Positions 25,701 through 34,740 of a stretch of 64,000 nt of DNA are shown one piece after another; the stretch's first letter is position 1; every line of letters begins with the position of its first letter. Below the pieces are notes generated by a model. That model made no database searches and was not told where the DNA came from. It saw only the letters and a program-made list of their open reading frames with translations. Source of the stretch: Spisula solida (lineage: Eukaryota; Mollusca; Bivalvia; Venerida; Mactridae); the NCBI GenBank assembly GCA_947247005.1, contig OX365952.1, positions 8,702,501 through 8,766,500 on the forward strand, given 5' to 3'. The position numbers were made by a program, and so were the translations under genes.

Positions 25701-28700
25701 AAATACGAGGGATGAGCACCAAATACGAGGGATGACCAACAAATACGAGGGATGAGCACCGATTACGAGGGATGACCAACAAATACGAGGGATGAGCACC
25801 AATTACGAGTGATGAAAAACAAATACGAGGTATGACCAACAATTACGAGGTATGACCAACAATTACGAGGTATGACCAACAAATACGAGGGGTGACCAAC
25901 AAATACGAGGGATGAGCACCAAATACGAGGGATGACCATCAACTACGAGGGATGAGCACCAATTACGAGGGATGAAAAACAAATAAGAGGGTACATCAAC
26001 AAATGCAAAAGATGATCAACAAATACATGGTGTGATCAACAAATACGCGGGATGATCTAATTTAATACGAGGGCTGATAAACAAATACGATAGTAAATCA
26101 ACAAATACGAGGGATGATCAACAAATAAAAAATGATGATCAACAAATACAAGGTATGATTATTAAATACGAGGGATGAGCACCAATTACGTGGGATGACC
26201 AACAAATATGAGGGTAGATCAACAAATGCGATAGATGTTGCTCGTGCCCGCCGGTAACCACATTTTTTCCACAAGGATCGATATTGTACGGTTTGCTCGC
26301 GGAAATTGAACTATTCAAAAGAAGAACATTGTACTATAATCATGCATAAAGGTAAGGATCACGTCATAAAATCCGTACTATACTAAAGTACTAATATACC
26401 CTTGCATGCGAAACGCTGAGCAATAACACTGGTTCAATTCCTACATTCTTATGTCAATGTAATGCAACACTAGGTCTAACTATAAATCCAATGAAGTGGC
26501 AACACATTTCCTTGAATACTTAATCGTGCAAGAATAATTATATTCAAATTGTTGTTTTATCGCAAACTAACATACCGTTTTTACCATTATATAGTAAATA
26601 TTTAAGGACACATGATTAATGTCTGCATGTACGAGTATAGAAACGCTTAAAACCTGATGAAACAAGTTTCGGAAGGTAGCCTAAGCAATCATAAAGAATT
26701 CTTGAACACTACTTAAAATTTGGTCTAAAGAGAAATATTCTACGCATGGTCTCAAAAAGAAGACTTCGATTGGAGAATTTTGATATTTATTTTCTCTTTG
26801 TTCTCTACATAAAATAGATTTCAAAGAAAAATAATTTGATCACATAAATACCGTGATCTTCCATGTGAGAACAAATCACGGAACAATGTTCTCAAATGTG
26901 TGTGATAACAAATGTGTGACGTCACAAGTTTTCGGCGTGAAAACGTAACGTCGTCTACTTAATATCGTTATTTCTGACGTTGTTTTTACTCCATAACTAT
27001 GGAAATGTGATAAAAAGAATCCGCTACTCGTCTCTTCAACTCGTCACAAAAACAAGTTCATTAAGCTCGGGAAAGGCTCGCTAAATAACTTGTGTTATCT
27101 AGACTCGTTTAAGAAATGTTGATCTTCAAAGACAACTCATCAGGAATCCAATATCTACTCGTGGTTTAAACAAGAAGACTTCGACGGGTGGATTTATTGT
27201 TATTATCGTTTTGAACACTACATGGAATATGGCCAAAAGATCAGTATTTCTACTCGTGGTTTCAACACATACCTGCGAATGTGTCAATTCTTTTCAATTG
27301 TGTTTCCGTAGACCGCCTGTCTTTTTCCATACTTTGTGCCTCCGCCCACTCAAACGCTGGTACAATATATTCACAATGTGTGTGCTCATCAGCAACTTCC
27401 TGAAAAACCCAGACTTTCCAGTTTATTTTGCAGTACATTTTGTAATTGGGAACACAATTAATATTCGTTAGTCTGAATTTGGAAGTTCCGGTATTCAAAA
27501 AAGAGTTTTTCATTTAAGTAAAAGAAGACAAATTTTCGGACCAAACATTTTGATCGATTTGGACAGAATTCCGATTTTCTCTGAGTCAGATTTTCTCAAA
27601 TTACTCTGTTATAAGGACCAGCATGACTAGCGCCTGTTATACATCGTTTATAAATCCTGATTCATTTCCTGTCTTACTAACGTCAAGGGTTATGTTCTTC
27701 TTTGATATTAGTTACGACCATGCCATCATATAAATATGATGCCCGTATCTTGCTGAAGAGATATTTGCTTACAAGGTTGCGTTTGACCGAGACAGACGTT
27801 ATCACGTGGTCATTCGGTTATACCCTGTCAGATATATATTTGACCCCCGATATCGAGAGAAGAGACACATGTGTGATACAGCCTACAGAGAATCTGAATG
27901 CCAAACCCTGTCTTTCTAAACAGACTTATCAACGTTCCCGGCGAACAGCACCGATACATACAAGACAAGCTCTGGGTAATCAACCAGTTCATCTCTAGTC
28001 GGGTGTGATACACTGAAAAAGTGTTTCAGAAGTAACCTTGGGCGCCGGCTGAAAATCGAACTAGGATGATCTTTATCAGTTACGGTAGTCAATAGCGTTA
28101 TAAACTGGGCCACAGTATCCAACTGATTGATAACTTATATGATAACCAAATTGGTAAACTAATGGTCGTATTTGATTGACGAAAAATATGTTGAAAATCG
28201 AGTCGAACAATATGGAGAAAACAAAACAAAGTTATGAGAAAAGGCAATCACCTTCATCAACATCAATCTTTCTGACAACTAGAACCTGGAAAGTGTCAGT
28301 ATAAAACAAAAACTCCTGAAAACATTCTGAAAACTATGTCATGATGCTTAGCACTAAAGCTTTTGTTCAGTCAACGTTCTTAAAGTAGATAAAAAGTTTA
28401 TAAAGAAAATCGTAGAACAATTGTGTAAGATCACTTACTTCTTTTGTGCATAACTTCATATGATCCACACAATAGAAATCGTCCTCTTTGATGTCCTCAG
28501 CCGACAGACAAACTTTCGGTGATTTACCTCCTATACGACTTGACTCTCGACTTCCATCTGACACTGGTAGATCTAAATCTGTCGACAGTCTGGAATCATC
28601 TGACTTAGGCGAGCGAGCGTTTAAACTAACTGTCTCTGAGACATCAGACAAAGAACCACGACCTGTTGTAATATTCTTTTGATCTGTAAACCCGTTGGGA

Positions 28701-28990
28701 GACGATTTTATCGACAATCGACGTGTAGAATTGTCTTCCTTCCCTTGGGAAGTTTCTCTGTTGCTGCCAGCGCTATCGCCACGCTCTATCAACGAACTTG
28801 TGCTGATTCGTCCCTCATTCTTCGAATTTGATTCCATTCGACTGACTTTTACATCTTGCATTTCAAAGTTCATCCCGCCGCCGATTGGACTAAGACTTCG
28901 TCGTTGAGGATCATCATCATAAACTGTTCCCAAAAGTCCTGTTTGTATCTGCGTGTTCCGCTTGGCCAAACTAGCCGTCATATCTACAAC
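9711..28990 (-). CDS. TRIM-like protein with degenerate B-box, coiled coil and NHL-like propeller (5' exon not found)
   Basis: Four exons, 28990-28439, 27399-27273, 25445-25207 and 10775-9711, splice with GT/AG borders and phases 0/1/0, giving about 660 residues up to a TAA. TRIM-type proteins bind substrates or RNA through the C-terminal propeller and oligomerise through the coiled coil; those with RING are E3 ligases. No RING is seen here. Order: Ser-rich linker (about residues 1-155), B-box2-like zinc finger (about 155-195), coiled coil (about 228-305), then a roughly 350-residue six-bladed NHL/TolB-like propeller. The first residues VVDMTASLAK match the segment that follows B-box1 in molluscan TRIM2/45/71-like proteins, so a B-box1 exon should lie further upstream. 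The introns are large and filled with repeats, including a 5-kb foldback element. Family assignment is confident; ligand and function are not inferable. Confidence 0.85.
11483..11723. mobile_element. family B MITE, copy 2 (most complete)
   Basis: Terminal inverted repeats: left ATCGCTGGCTTAGAATTAGA, right ...CTAAGCCAGCGAT. Located in the last intron of the TRIM-like gene. Other copies: 9147-9325, 38008-38043 (one end only) and 43299-43465. Confidence 0.8.
11724..12833. other. intron sequence, no feature recognised
   Basis: AT-rich part of the last TRIM-like intron. Small ORFs only, without domains. Confidence 0.5.
12834..13115. repeat. 46-48-bp minisatellite
   Basis: About six diverged copies of a unit containing ACCAAACTGACAAAGGGGAA and CACTGAGAAAAGGAACAAA. 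Unit starts at about 12942, 12988, 13035 and 13083, with more degenerate copies to the left. The overlapping minus ORFs at 13201-12768 are repeat translations. Confidence 0.88.
13493..13750 (+). mobile_element. tRNA-derived SINE
   Basis: The head has a clear tRNA shape: A box 'TAGCCTAGTGGTTGAGCG' and B box GGTTCGATCCC, 13505-13555. A tRNA-unrelated body follows, and the tail ATCATCAGGAATGAGGTGTC...TTAATATAAGTTTGAAAAAC recurs at 60926-60966 and, in part, at 19984-20016. The same head starts another copy at 56335. RNA polymerase III promoter boxes are intact here. Confidence 0.78.
14256..14670 (+). mobile_element. family A MITE, copy 2 (long form)
   Basis: Extends 65 bp further on the left than copy 1: TTATTATTTGCTTTCAATGG...CAGTGAAAATAACAG, then the common part from ATTACCACTT to ATATCCTCTATA. 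Copy 3 (17217-17627) is the same length and inverted, so the two flank a 2.5-kb stretch. Confidence 0.85.
14671..15134. other. no feature recognised
   Basis: Intronic AT-rich sequence between the inverted pair of family A elements. Confidence 0.45.
15135..15475. mobile_element. dispersed element containing a (CGTT)/(CGTC) microsatellite
   Basis: Left end TTTTTATGCCCCCGTATCGA, then a CGTTCGTTCGTCCGTCCGTC microsatellite (15183-15250), then ACCCAAATTGACCG and ACCTTCACCTTGACCT blocks, and right end CAGGGGGCATAAGCGTTTAT. GCCCCC / GGGGGC ends are inverted. I recall this layout from bivalve repeats, but there is only one copy in the window. Confidence 0.5.
15476..16552. other. no feature recognised
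   Basis: Intronic AT-rich sequence with no long ORF and no matched repeat. Confidence 0.5.
16553..16628 (-). mobile_element. tRNA-like sequence (SINE head or tRNA pseudogene)
   Basis: On the minus strand: CCTCCGTAGCTCAATGGTTA, then GCGCGCTTGCAGGCTAATCT, then a B-box-like GAGTTCAAATACGG. The acceptor stem can pair CCTCCG with a 3' TGGAGG, but anticodon and T stems have several mismatches, so a functional tRNA is unlikely. Confidence 0.5.
17217..17627 (-). mobile_element. family A MITE, copy 3 (inverted, long form)
   Basis: Reverse orientation of copy 2: starts TATAGAGGATATTTGTTGAT and ends CCATTGAAAGCAAATAATAA. Retains the diagnostic GCCCGGC, ACGTCATGATGACGTAA and CTCGTGAAAATATAA blocks. Confidence 0.85.
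17739..18137. repeat. 39-bp minisatellite, about ten copies
   Basis: Unit includes TTATTTTTATGTTTGTCATT and GTGAGTTGTAATCCGTTTG, very uniform (few substitutions such as CATTGTG/CTTTGTG/CATTTTG). Because 39 is a multiple of three, all frames stay open, giving false ORFs on both strands (17642-18222). Confidence 0.95.
18138..18764. other. no feature recognised
   Basis: Intronic spacer with one short minus ORF (18581-18384) lacking motifs. Confidence 0.45.
18765..18990 (+). mobile_element. dispersed repeat family D, copy 1
   Basis: Shares AAGTCAGACAGGGAAG-like start, CAGCCGAGC(T/A)CAGAAAA, GGCACAATGCCCAAC and CAAGTCC(A/C)AGCTG blocks with 33385-33570, 38583-38790, 41676-41790 and (inverted) 42410-42545. 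Diverged related text, 'AGC...GAATGCC', continues to about 19270. Confidence 0.7.
18991..20090. other. intron with degraded repeats, no gene
   Basis: 18991-19270 holds further decayed family D-like units. 19470-19620 has three copies of 'AAGGAATATGACCC' with 'AATTGAATCGGC/AATTTAATCAGC' blocks, a diverged version of the sequence at 25125-25200 beside the coiled-coil exon. A SINE-tail fragment (GGGATTAATATAAGTTTC) lies at about 19983. Confidence 0.45.
20091..20975 (+). repeat. left inverted arm of foldback element
   Basis: Reverse complement of 24200-25112 over nearly its full length. Near its inner end is a 64-codon ORF (20780-20974, start MSNNECPCAKKGSKK). The right-arm counterpart is more diverged; whether this ORF ever had a function is unknown. 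Confidence 0.85.
21540..24190. repeat. 42-bp minisatellite core of the foldback element
   Basis: Unit about 42 bp: GGTACCTCAGAAACCCAG followed by A(A/T)ATGGCTGT(A/T)TC and (CGA/ATG)CTGTGGTA. It contains a KpnI site (GGTACC) in most units. Copies at the centre (about 21900-23650) are nearly uniform; those toward both edges (21540-21800, 23700-24180) are heavily diverged. This is what repeated unequal exchange at the centre produces. Roughly 55-60 units. Many long ORFs result because 42 is divisible by three; none is credible as a gene. Confidence 0.93.
22545..23048. repeat. 168-bp higher-order repeat inside the 42-bp array
   Basis: Four successive 42-bp variants form a block that repeats three times. 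Variant order, by translated unit, is CCGRYLRNPV, DCGRYLRNPV, DCGEYLRNPD, CCGRYLRNPV. The third block carries a few substitutions. Such higher-order structure marks recent amplification of a four-unit block. Confidence 0.8.
24200..25112 (-). repeat. right inverted arm of foldback element
   Basis: Inverted counterpart of 20091-20975. It contains a short direct duplication 'GGCGGCCATCTTGGTGGCCATCTTGGA' split as two GGCCATCTTGG units (24956-24980) not found in the other arm. Its outer end is 94 bases from the donor of the coiled-coil exon. Confidence 0.85.
25207..25445 (-). CDS. TRIM-like gene, exon c: coiled coil
   Basis: 239 bp: two bases to finish a Gly codon, then 79 codons ending Glu at donor GAG/GTAAGAC. 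Acceptor is CTCTATTATAG. Sequence such as DLIADLLAKQKTFMSQLDKL and QIKRCKKVQTETSECMEQLE is the typical TRIM coiled coil with regular hydrophobic spacing. It ends in phase 0 and can join the propeller exon directly. A 20-bp minisatellite begins about 15 bases upstream of its acceptor, and the foldback element ends 94 bases past its donor. Confidence 0.87.
25455..26240. repeat. 20-bp minisatellite next to a splice acceptor
   Basis: About 38 copies of a 20-bp unit AACAAATACGAGGGATGACC, with variants GAGCACC, GAAAAAC and GATCAAC; copies degrade toward the right. In the sense of the TRIM-like transcript the unit is pyrimidine-rich (GGTCATCCCTCGTATTTGTT) and the array lies immediately upstream of the coiled-coil exon acceptor at 25445. 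ORFs at minus 25842-25477 are repeat translations. Confidence 0.95.
26270..26381. mobile_element. dispersed repeat family C, copy 2 (one end)
   Basis: Contains TTTGCTCGCGGAAATT and the end block CATGCATAAAGGTAAGGATC...AATCCGTACT, matching the right part of 58725-58979. Confidence 0.6.
26382..27272. other. TRIM-like intron, nothing recognised
   Basis: AT-rich intron between exons b and c. A block with inverted TGTGTGATAACAAATGTGTGA near 26897 and 'CTACTCGTGGTTT(A/C)AACA' repeated at 27159 and 27250 was noted, the second copy ending at the exon b donor. Confidence 0.45.
27273..27399 (-). CDS. TRIM-like gene, exon b: end of B-box2
   Basis: A 127-bp exon that enters in phase 0 and leaves with one extra base. 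Acceptor is GTTTTTCAG before GAAGTTGCT; donor is GCAG/GTATGTG. It encodes EVADEHTHCEYIVPAFEW and a following helix. H-T-H-C supplies the last His-x2-Cys pair of the B-box begun in exon a; spacing is one residue longer than usual. Phase matches the next exon exactly (G + GA). Confidence 0.8.
27400..28438. other. TRIM-like intron between exons a and b
   Basis: No repeat or exon recognised. The ORFs 27702-27998 (+) and 28122-27828 (-) overlap each other, have no domain and lack matching splice sites. Confidence 0.45.
28439..28990 (-). CDS. TRIM-like gene, exon a: Ser-rich linker and start of B-box2
   Basis: 184 codons, phase 0 at both ends. Acceptor TTTTTGCAG precedes GTTGTAGAT; donor is GAA/GTAAGT. 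The linker is rich in Ser, Asp, Asn and Arg and probably disordered. The end reads EDDFYCVDHMKLCTKE, the middle of a B-box2 (FYC-x2-H-x3-C). The expected first His after VCLSA is Ala, and the Cys three residues after the last Cys is Glu, so two of eight usual zinc ligands are missing. Confidence 0.82.
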
Positions 28991-29389
28991 CTGCAAAAAT
29001 AAAGTACAATACAAAATTATTACTTATGATTATAAATATATTTATTCTCAGAGGTTTTTGTATCACATTCATCATTTATAATATCCATTCACCTCATTAA
29101 ACCTTACGCTACAATAATAAGTTATAGATCATTAAAACACCATACTATTGTATTTAGACGAGGGCGTACATTTGAGACTTATAATAAGAGATAAAATATC
29201 CGAATGACGTTGATACATTGTATCAGAATTCAAATAATGGTGTGGTAGTAAATAGGACACGCCCAGTGTGCTAATGCAATTTTCAGTAAGTTACGAACAG
29301 GTAGAAGAACAAGTTGGTTATATGGAGTTTGTACAAGAAGGACAGGGAGACAAATATAACGGTAAGAATATAAACGTACAAAATGTATC

Positions 29390-31262
29390 AGTAAGGCACA
29401 CAATGTGACAGACATGAACCAATGTATCAGTAAGGCACACAATGATACATACAGGAACCAATGTATCACTAAGGCACACAACGAGACAGACATGAACCAA
29501 TGTATCAGTAACGCACACAATGAGACATACAGGAACCAATGTATCACTAAGGCACACATTGAGACATACAGGAACCAATGTATCAGTAAGACACGCACTG
29601 AGACATACAGGAACCAATGTATCAGTAACGCACACAATGAGACATACAGGAACCAATGTATCAGTAAGGCACACAATGAGACAGACAGGAACCAATGTAT
29701 CAGTAAGGCACACAATGAGACATACAGGAACCAATGTATCAGTAAGGCACACAATGAGACAGACAGGAACCAATGTATCAGTAAGGCACACAATGAGACA
29801 GACATAAACACAATGAGACAAACAGGAACCAATGTATCAGTAAGGCACACAATGAGACAGACAGGAACCAATGTATCAGTAAGGCACACAATGATACATA
29901 CAGGAACCAATGTATCAGTAACGCACACAATGAGACAGACATAAACACAATAAGACATACAGGAACCAATGTTTCAGTAAGGCACACAATGAGACAGACA
30001 TAAACACAATGAGACAAACAGGAACCAATGTATCAGTAAGGCACACAATGAGACAGACATGAACCAATGTATCAGTAAGGCACACAATGATACATACATG
30101 AACCAATGTATCAGTAAGGCACACAATGATACATACAGGAACCAATGTATCAGTAAGGCACACAATGAGACAGACATAAACACAATAAGACATACAGGAA
30201 CCAATGTTTCAGTAAGGCACACAATGAGACAGACATAAACACAATGAGACAAACAGGAACCAATGTATCAGTAAGGCACAAAATGAGACAGACAGGAACC
30301 AATGTATCAGTAAGGCACACAATGAGACAAACAGGAACCAATGTATCAGTAAGGCACACAATGAGACAGACAGGAACCAATGTATCAGTAAGGCACACAA
30401 TGAGACATACAGGAACCAATGTTTCAGTAAGGCACACAATGAGACATACATGAACACAATGAGACAAACAGGAACCAATGTATCAGTAAGGCACACAATG
30501 AGACAGACATAAACACAATAAGACATACAGGAACCATGGTATCAGTAAGGCACACAATGAGACAGACATAAACACAATAAGACATACAGGAACCATGGTA
30601 TCAGTAAGGCACACAATGAGACAGACATAAACACAATGAGACAAACAGGAACCAATGTATCAGTAAGGCACACAATAAGACAGACATAAACACAATAAGA
30701 CAGACAGGAAACAATGTATCAGGTAGGCACACAATAAGACAGACATAAACACAATAAGACATACAGGAACCAATGTATCAGTAAGGCACACAATAAGACA
30801 GACATAAACACAATAAGACATACAGGAACCAATGTATCAGTAAGGCACACAATGAGACAGACATAAACACAATAAGACATACAGGAACCAATGTATCAGT
30901 AAGGCACACAATGAGACAGACATAAACACAATAAGACATACAGGAACCAATGTATCAATAAGGCACGCAAAAAGACAAACATAAACACAATAAGACATAC
31001 AGGAACCAATGTTTCAGTAAGGCACACAATGAGACAGACATAAACACAATGAGACATACATGAACCAATGTATCAGTAAGACACAAACTGATACATACAG
31101 GAACCAATGTATCAGTAAGGCACACAATGAGACAGACATAAACACAATAAGACATACATGAACCAATGTATCAGTAAGACACACACTGATACATACAGGA
31201 ACCAATGTATCGGTAAGGCACACAATGAGACAGACATAAACACAATGAGACATACAAGAACA
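29390..31262. repeat. 39-bp compound minisatellite, about 1.9 kb
   Basis: Basic unit: GGAACCAATGTATCAGTAAG followed by GCACACAATGAGACAGACA (39 bp). A 20-bp insert variant 'TAAACACAATGAGACAAACA' alternates with the basic unit in the right half, giving a 59-bp compound period. More than 40 units. ORFs on both strands (29230-31438) are repeat translations. The array starts about 400 bases upstream of TRIM-like exon a. Confidence 0.95.
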
Positions 31263-31330
31263 TAAAGAGTGAGAAGAGAGACATAAACAAAAACACAGAC
31301 AAGACCCCAAAGAGAATTACAGGTACACGA

Positions 31331-31850
31331 AGAGACTTGTGGATAGAAATGCAAAGATATATACAAGGACGCAGAGTGGCAGACAGGAACACAAATCCAC
31401 CGACAAGATGGACCACAGGGAGACGAACAGTAACACAATGAGATATACTAGTACATGAATACAAGGAGGCAGATAGGAACACAAAGCCACCGACAAGATG
31501 GACCACAGGGAGACGAACAGTAACACAATGAGATATACTAGTACATGAATACAAGGAGGCAGATAGGAACACAAAGTCACCGACAAGATGGACCACTGGG
31601 AGACGAACAGTAACACAATGAGATATACTAGTACATGAATACAAGGAGGCAGATAGGAACACAAAGTCACCGACAAGATGGACCACTGGGAGACGAACAG
31701 TAACACAATGAGATATACTAGCACATGAATACAAGGAGGCAGATAGGAACACAAAGTCACCGACAAGATGGACCACTGGGAGACGAACAGTAACACAATG
31801 AGATATACTAGTACATGAATACAAGGAGACAGATTGGAACAAAAACAGAA
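31331..31850. repeat. 90-bp tandem repeat, five copies
   Basis: AGACGAACAGTAACACAATG recurs every 90 bp at about 31421, 31511, 31601, 31691 and 31781, with a degenerate copy to the left. Some motifs (ACACAATGAGA, GGAACACAAA) resemble the neighbouring 39-bp array, so the two may share origin. Confidence 0.93.
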
Positions 31851-33384
31851 CACAAGATATGCACAGAGAGGAACACAATTCACAATTAAAAACTGGATAA
31901 ATAACTAAACTGCAACCCCCTTTAGTTCAGGAATTCATAAGAAACATCTTTTATTTACCTTTCGGCCTGATGGTCATTAAACTAAACGTAGCACAAAACA
32001 TTTCTTCTACATAACTTGAAAACAATTAGACCACAAAATTACTTCTTCAGTTAACTGATTTTAAAACCGGTTTGATGTTTCATTTAAATAGTTATATTCC
32101 CTGTTGACCTACGGTTAGGTGAACCGCAAAGCGTTTACTGTCAATATCACCATAGTGCCAAGCAAATGTTGATTTATTGATAATCAATATAGTCGTGTCA
32201 TTTATTTAAATTCAGATATAGGTATACAATCAAACGTGATAATTGGCAACCTTGTAAAAACTTGGTGTATTTTCGGCAGAGATTGCATTTGATTACAGTA
32301 AGCATTATAACATTCATGAAACACATGACCTATAATATATACGATTATAACACTAGCCTTTTTTACAAATAAAAATGATACGGAAACGGTCTATTAATAC
32401 GTCATATTAAATATTTCAACTAGTATGTATATATCAACATATGTGGGGTTGAATTACGAACATTTTAAGACATATCACATATAAGACATATAAGGCCAAT
32501 AGTCCTTGTGAGAGATGAATAGTACTGTTGAAGTTTTCCCAATGCTTCTGACTGCTTAAAAATAGCCGTCAAAAGGTACTGTGGCAAAGTGACCAGCAAG
32601 TCTAACAACCGATTTCGGACTGCTGAGATATCGAGCTAAGTGAAAATAATTGTTTTGATCTGTTTACCAATTCGGTAAATGAACCTTCAATTTTCAAGGT
32701 CTGGAACATGAACCATCCCAAGGTATTTTGTTTACACACTATCAACCGTTTGATCAACTATGTCGTCACCGCTCATTCATTTCATAAATATTTCTGTTTC
32801 ATATATTAACTTTTTGAAACACGATGTTTGCTGCCTTAATGTACCATATCATATGTACTTATATAGGCGACACAAATCCCTTGGTGATTGTCGCTTAAAG
32901 GTGCTGCCTCGCGTATTGGTGTACTGCAAAAATAAAGTAAAATTGTCAAATATTCACGTAAGTTTGGTATAGTTGCCTGTATACGTCATCAACAACCACA
33001 TTGGCATTCAAAATAACTTGCGAAAAGTCAGCATTTTGTAGTTGTTTAGTATTTTAATATCCAAAATTTTATAGGGTATATTAAGTACCCTATAGAATTA
33101 TCACTATTATATCTTACATTTTGCCCGAAATGTGTTTGCATTCGATGAAAACAAATTGCAAAACGAGTCGAATACCTTTAATTGCTCATTTGCAACAAAT
33201 CTTTCTAAAGCAACCACCAGTGGCTTTCTATTACATAAAAACAGTTAGGTAGGAAAATTATGTCATAAAACAATTTAGCCCGATCTGTGAGGCATCACCT
33301 TTAAAACGGTATCCTGGTATCAGGACAGATATCGTAAATGGAATAATTAGTTACGTTCTGAAACACGAGTGTTTTATTGTTTCA
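31851..33384. other. no gene recognised
   Basis: AT-rich intergenic sequence. ORF 32760-32972 shows no domain. No repeat matched within the window. Confidence 0.5.
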
Positions 33385-33570
33385 AAAGATAATATTAAGT
33401 CAGAAAGAGAACACAGCACCCAGCTTAACCAGCCGAGCACAGAAAACATTTAAAACGTACAAGGCACAATGCCCAACATACAACCGAACGAGAAGATGAT
33501 CCGTTCAAGTCCCAGCTGTCAAAAAGCTAAATGAACTAGTTTCAGCAATCAAAAGCTGAATACCCATGTT
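33385..33570 (+). mobile_element. dispersed repeat family D, copy 2
   Basis: AACCAGCCGAGCACAGAAAA, GGCACAATGCCCAACATACA, AAGTCCCAGCTGTC and CAGCAATCAAAAGCTGAAT match copies 1, 3 and 4. Confidence 0.75.
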
Positions 33571-34065
33571 AAAGGCGCGTTGGGTGCTGAGAAAGTTTAA
33601 CTTACAATTGGTTACTTCTCTTGGTGAATAAATTCAAATTCCGTCTTAAAATATACCAGATTTACATAGCACCCTTTTCATGCGAACGCACGTTCAAAGG
33701 AACTTTACCCATGTTGCTGCCACAAGGGCGCAGGTGCATCCTCTACCAATGCATATATTGCATGATCTGACCAGAGGGACAGACTGAGAGAAAGCCCCTG
33801 AAGGGAGAGAGAGACATTAGATACAGGCATGTCCGGCGCTGCAGTGGTGCGCCTAGCTCTTATTTCGAATAGACAGTCTGGTTCTTTAATGTGCCCGGTG
33901 TATAGCACCGATACACGGCTTCATGGCACTTCCAGATACTTTGCAGACCATACGGCTATACATAGCTTATGTTATTTTGTTTGTACCAAATTTCCGACAA
34001 TAAATAAATTTTGACTTGACACGGCCAGATAAAGCGGGAAATATTATAAATATTTCAGAAATGTC
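33571..34065. other. no gene recognised
   Basis: Spacer with opposed short ORFs 33908-33705 (-) and 33829-34014 (+), neither with motifs. The former contains a Ser-Leu run from an AG-rich stretch. Confidence 0.45.
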
Positions 34066-34145
34066 AAGTTGCGATGCCAGGGATTGAACCCACGACCTCT
34101 GGATTAACAGCCAATTGCGTTACCACTGAGTTAAATCCGCTTACC
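34066..34145 (-). mobile_element. tRNA-Asn-like sequence (SINE head or tRNA pseudogene)
   Basis: On the minus strand: GCGGATTTAACTCAGTGGTA, then TTGGCTGTTAATCCA (anticodon-loop like, GTT for Asn), then GTGGGTTCAATCCCTGG. The anticodon arm pairs well; the acceptor and T stems are imperfect. It could be a decayed tRNA-Asn. Confidence 0.55.
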
Positions 34146-34663
34146 AGAATAAGAAACATCAACACAAAGTAGGCAACAGATTGAGAACACATGATGGCGC
34201 TAAACAAAATTCAACTTATGGGTGCATCGATAACATTGATCAAATTGCAGATTGTTCTTTTAACATTAATTTCTTGAAAAGATACAACATTGTCTCGTCA
34301 TATGTAACTTAGTAAGTCATATTACCGTTCCATAGTGGCGTACTCATCTTTAAAATCTTTTGTCTGTCCTTATATGTTTATGGTCGAGGGTATTGAACTG
34401 GTGAACGTCGTTTTCCGAATGTATTCAACGTAATCTTTTACGAAATGAACTGATTAACAGTTCCGATGGATACTTCGATGCAGTCTCACCTTTTATATTA
34501 CATACAACCAACTAAACAGACATGTTTTATCTTAAATGTATATGTATACGTTGGTCGCAGTCAATAACATTAAACCCGGGTCTGTCGGATGAGAATGCTG
34601 CGCTAACTGTACAGACAACATGGGGCCTCATTACTGGTAAATAGACAACAAGTCCAATAGTTC

Positions 34664-34740
34664 CTGCGAGCAAATGGTGTACCGACTTCATTTGACAGAG
34701 AATTGACAGGATCCTCGACCTTCTATCTGCATAATTCAAA
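34664..34740. mobile_element. dispersed repeat family C, fragment
   Basis: Carries 'GCGAGCAAATGGTG', 'GGATCCTCGACCTTCTAT' and 'GCATAATTCAAAAGCTGAT', matching 2930-3000 and 58737-58785. Confidence 0.55.

Noticed and set aside
25455..26240. CRISPR-like array (20-bp repeats)
   Set aside because: Repeats are head to tail without unique spacers, and the host is clearly eukaryotic.
27702..27998. A 98-codon plus ORF in the TRIM-like intron
   Set aside because: Overlaps equally open frames on the other strand and has no domain.
29230..31883. Many long ORFs on both strands (up to 242 codons)
   Set aside because: Translations of 39-bp and 90-bp minisatellites; multiple frames open at once and no start context.
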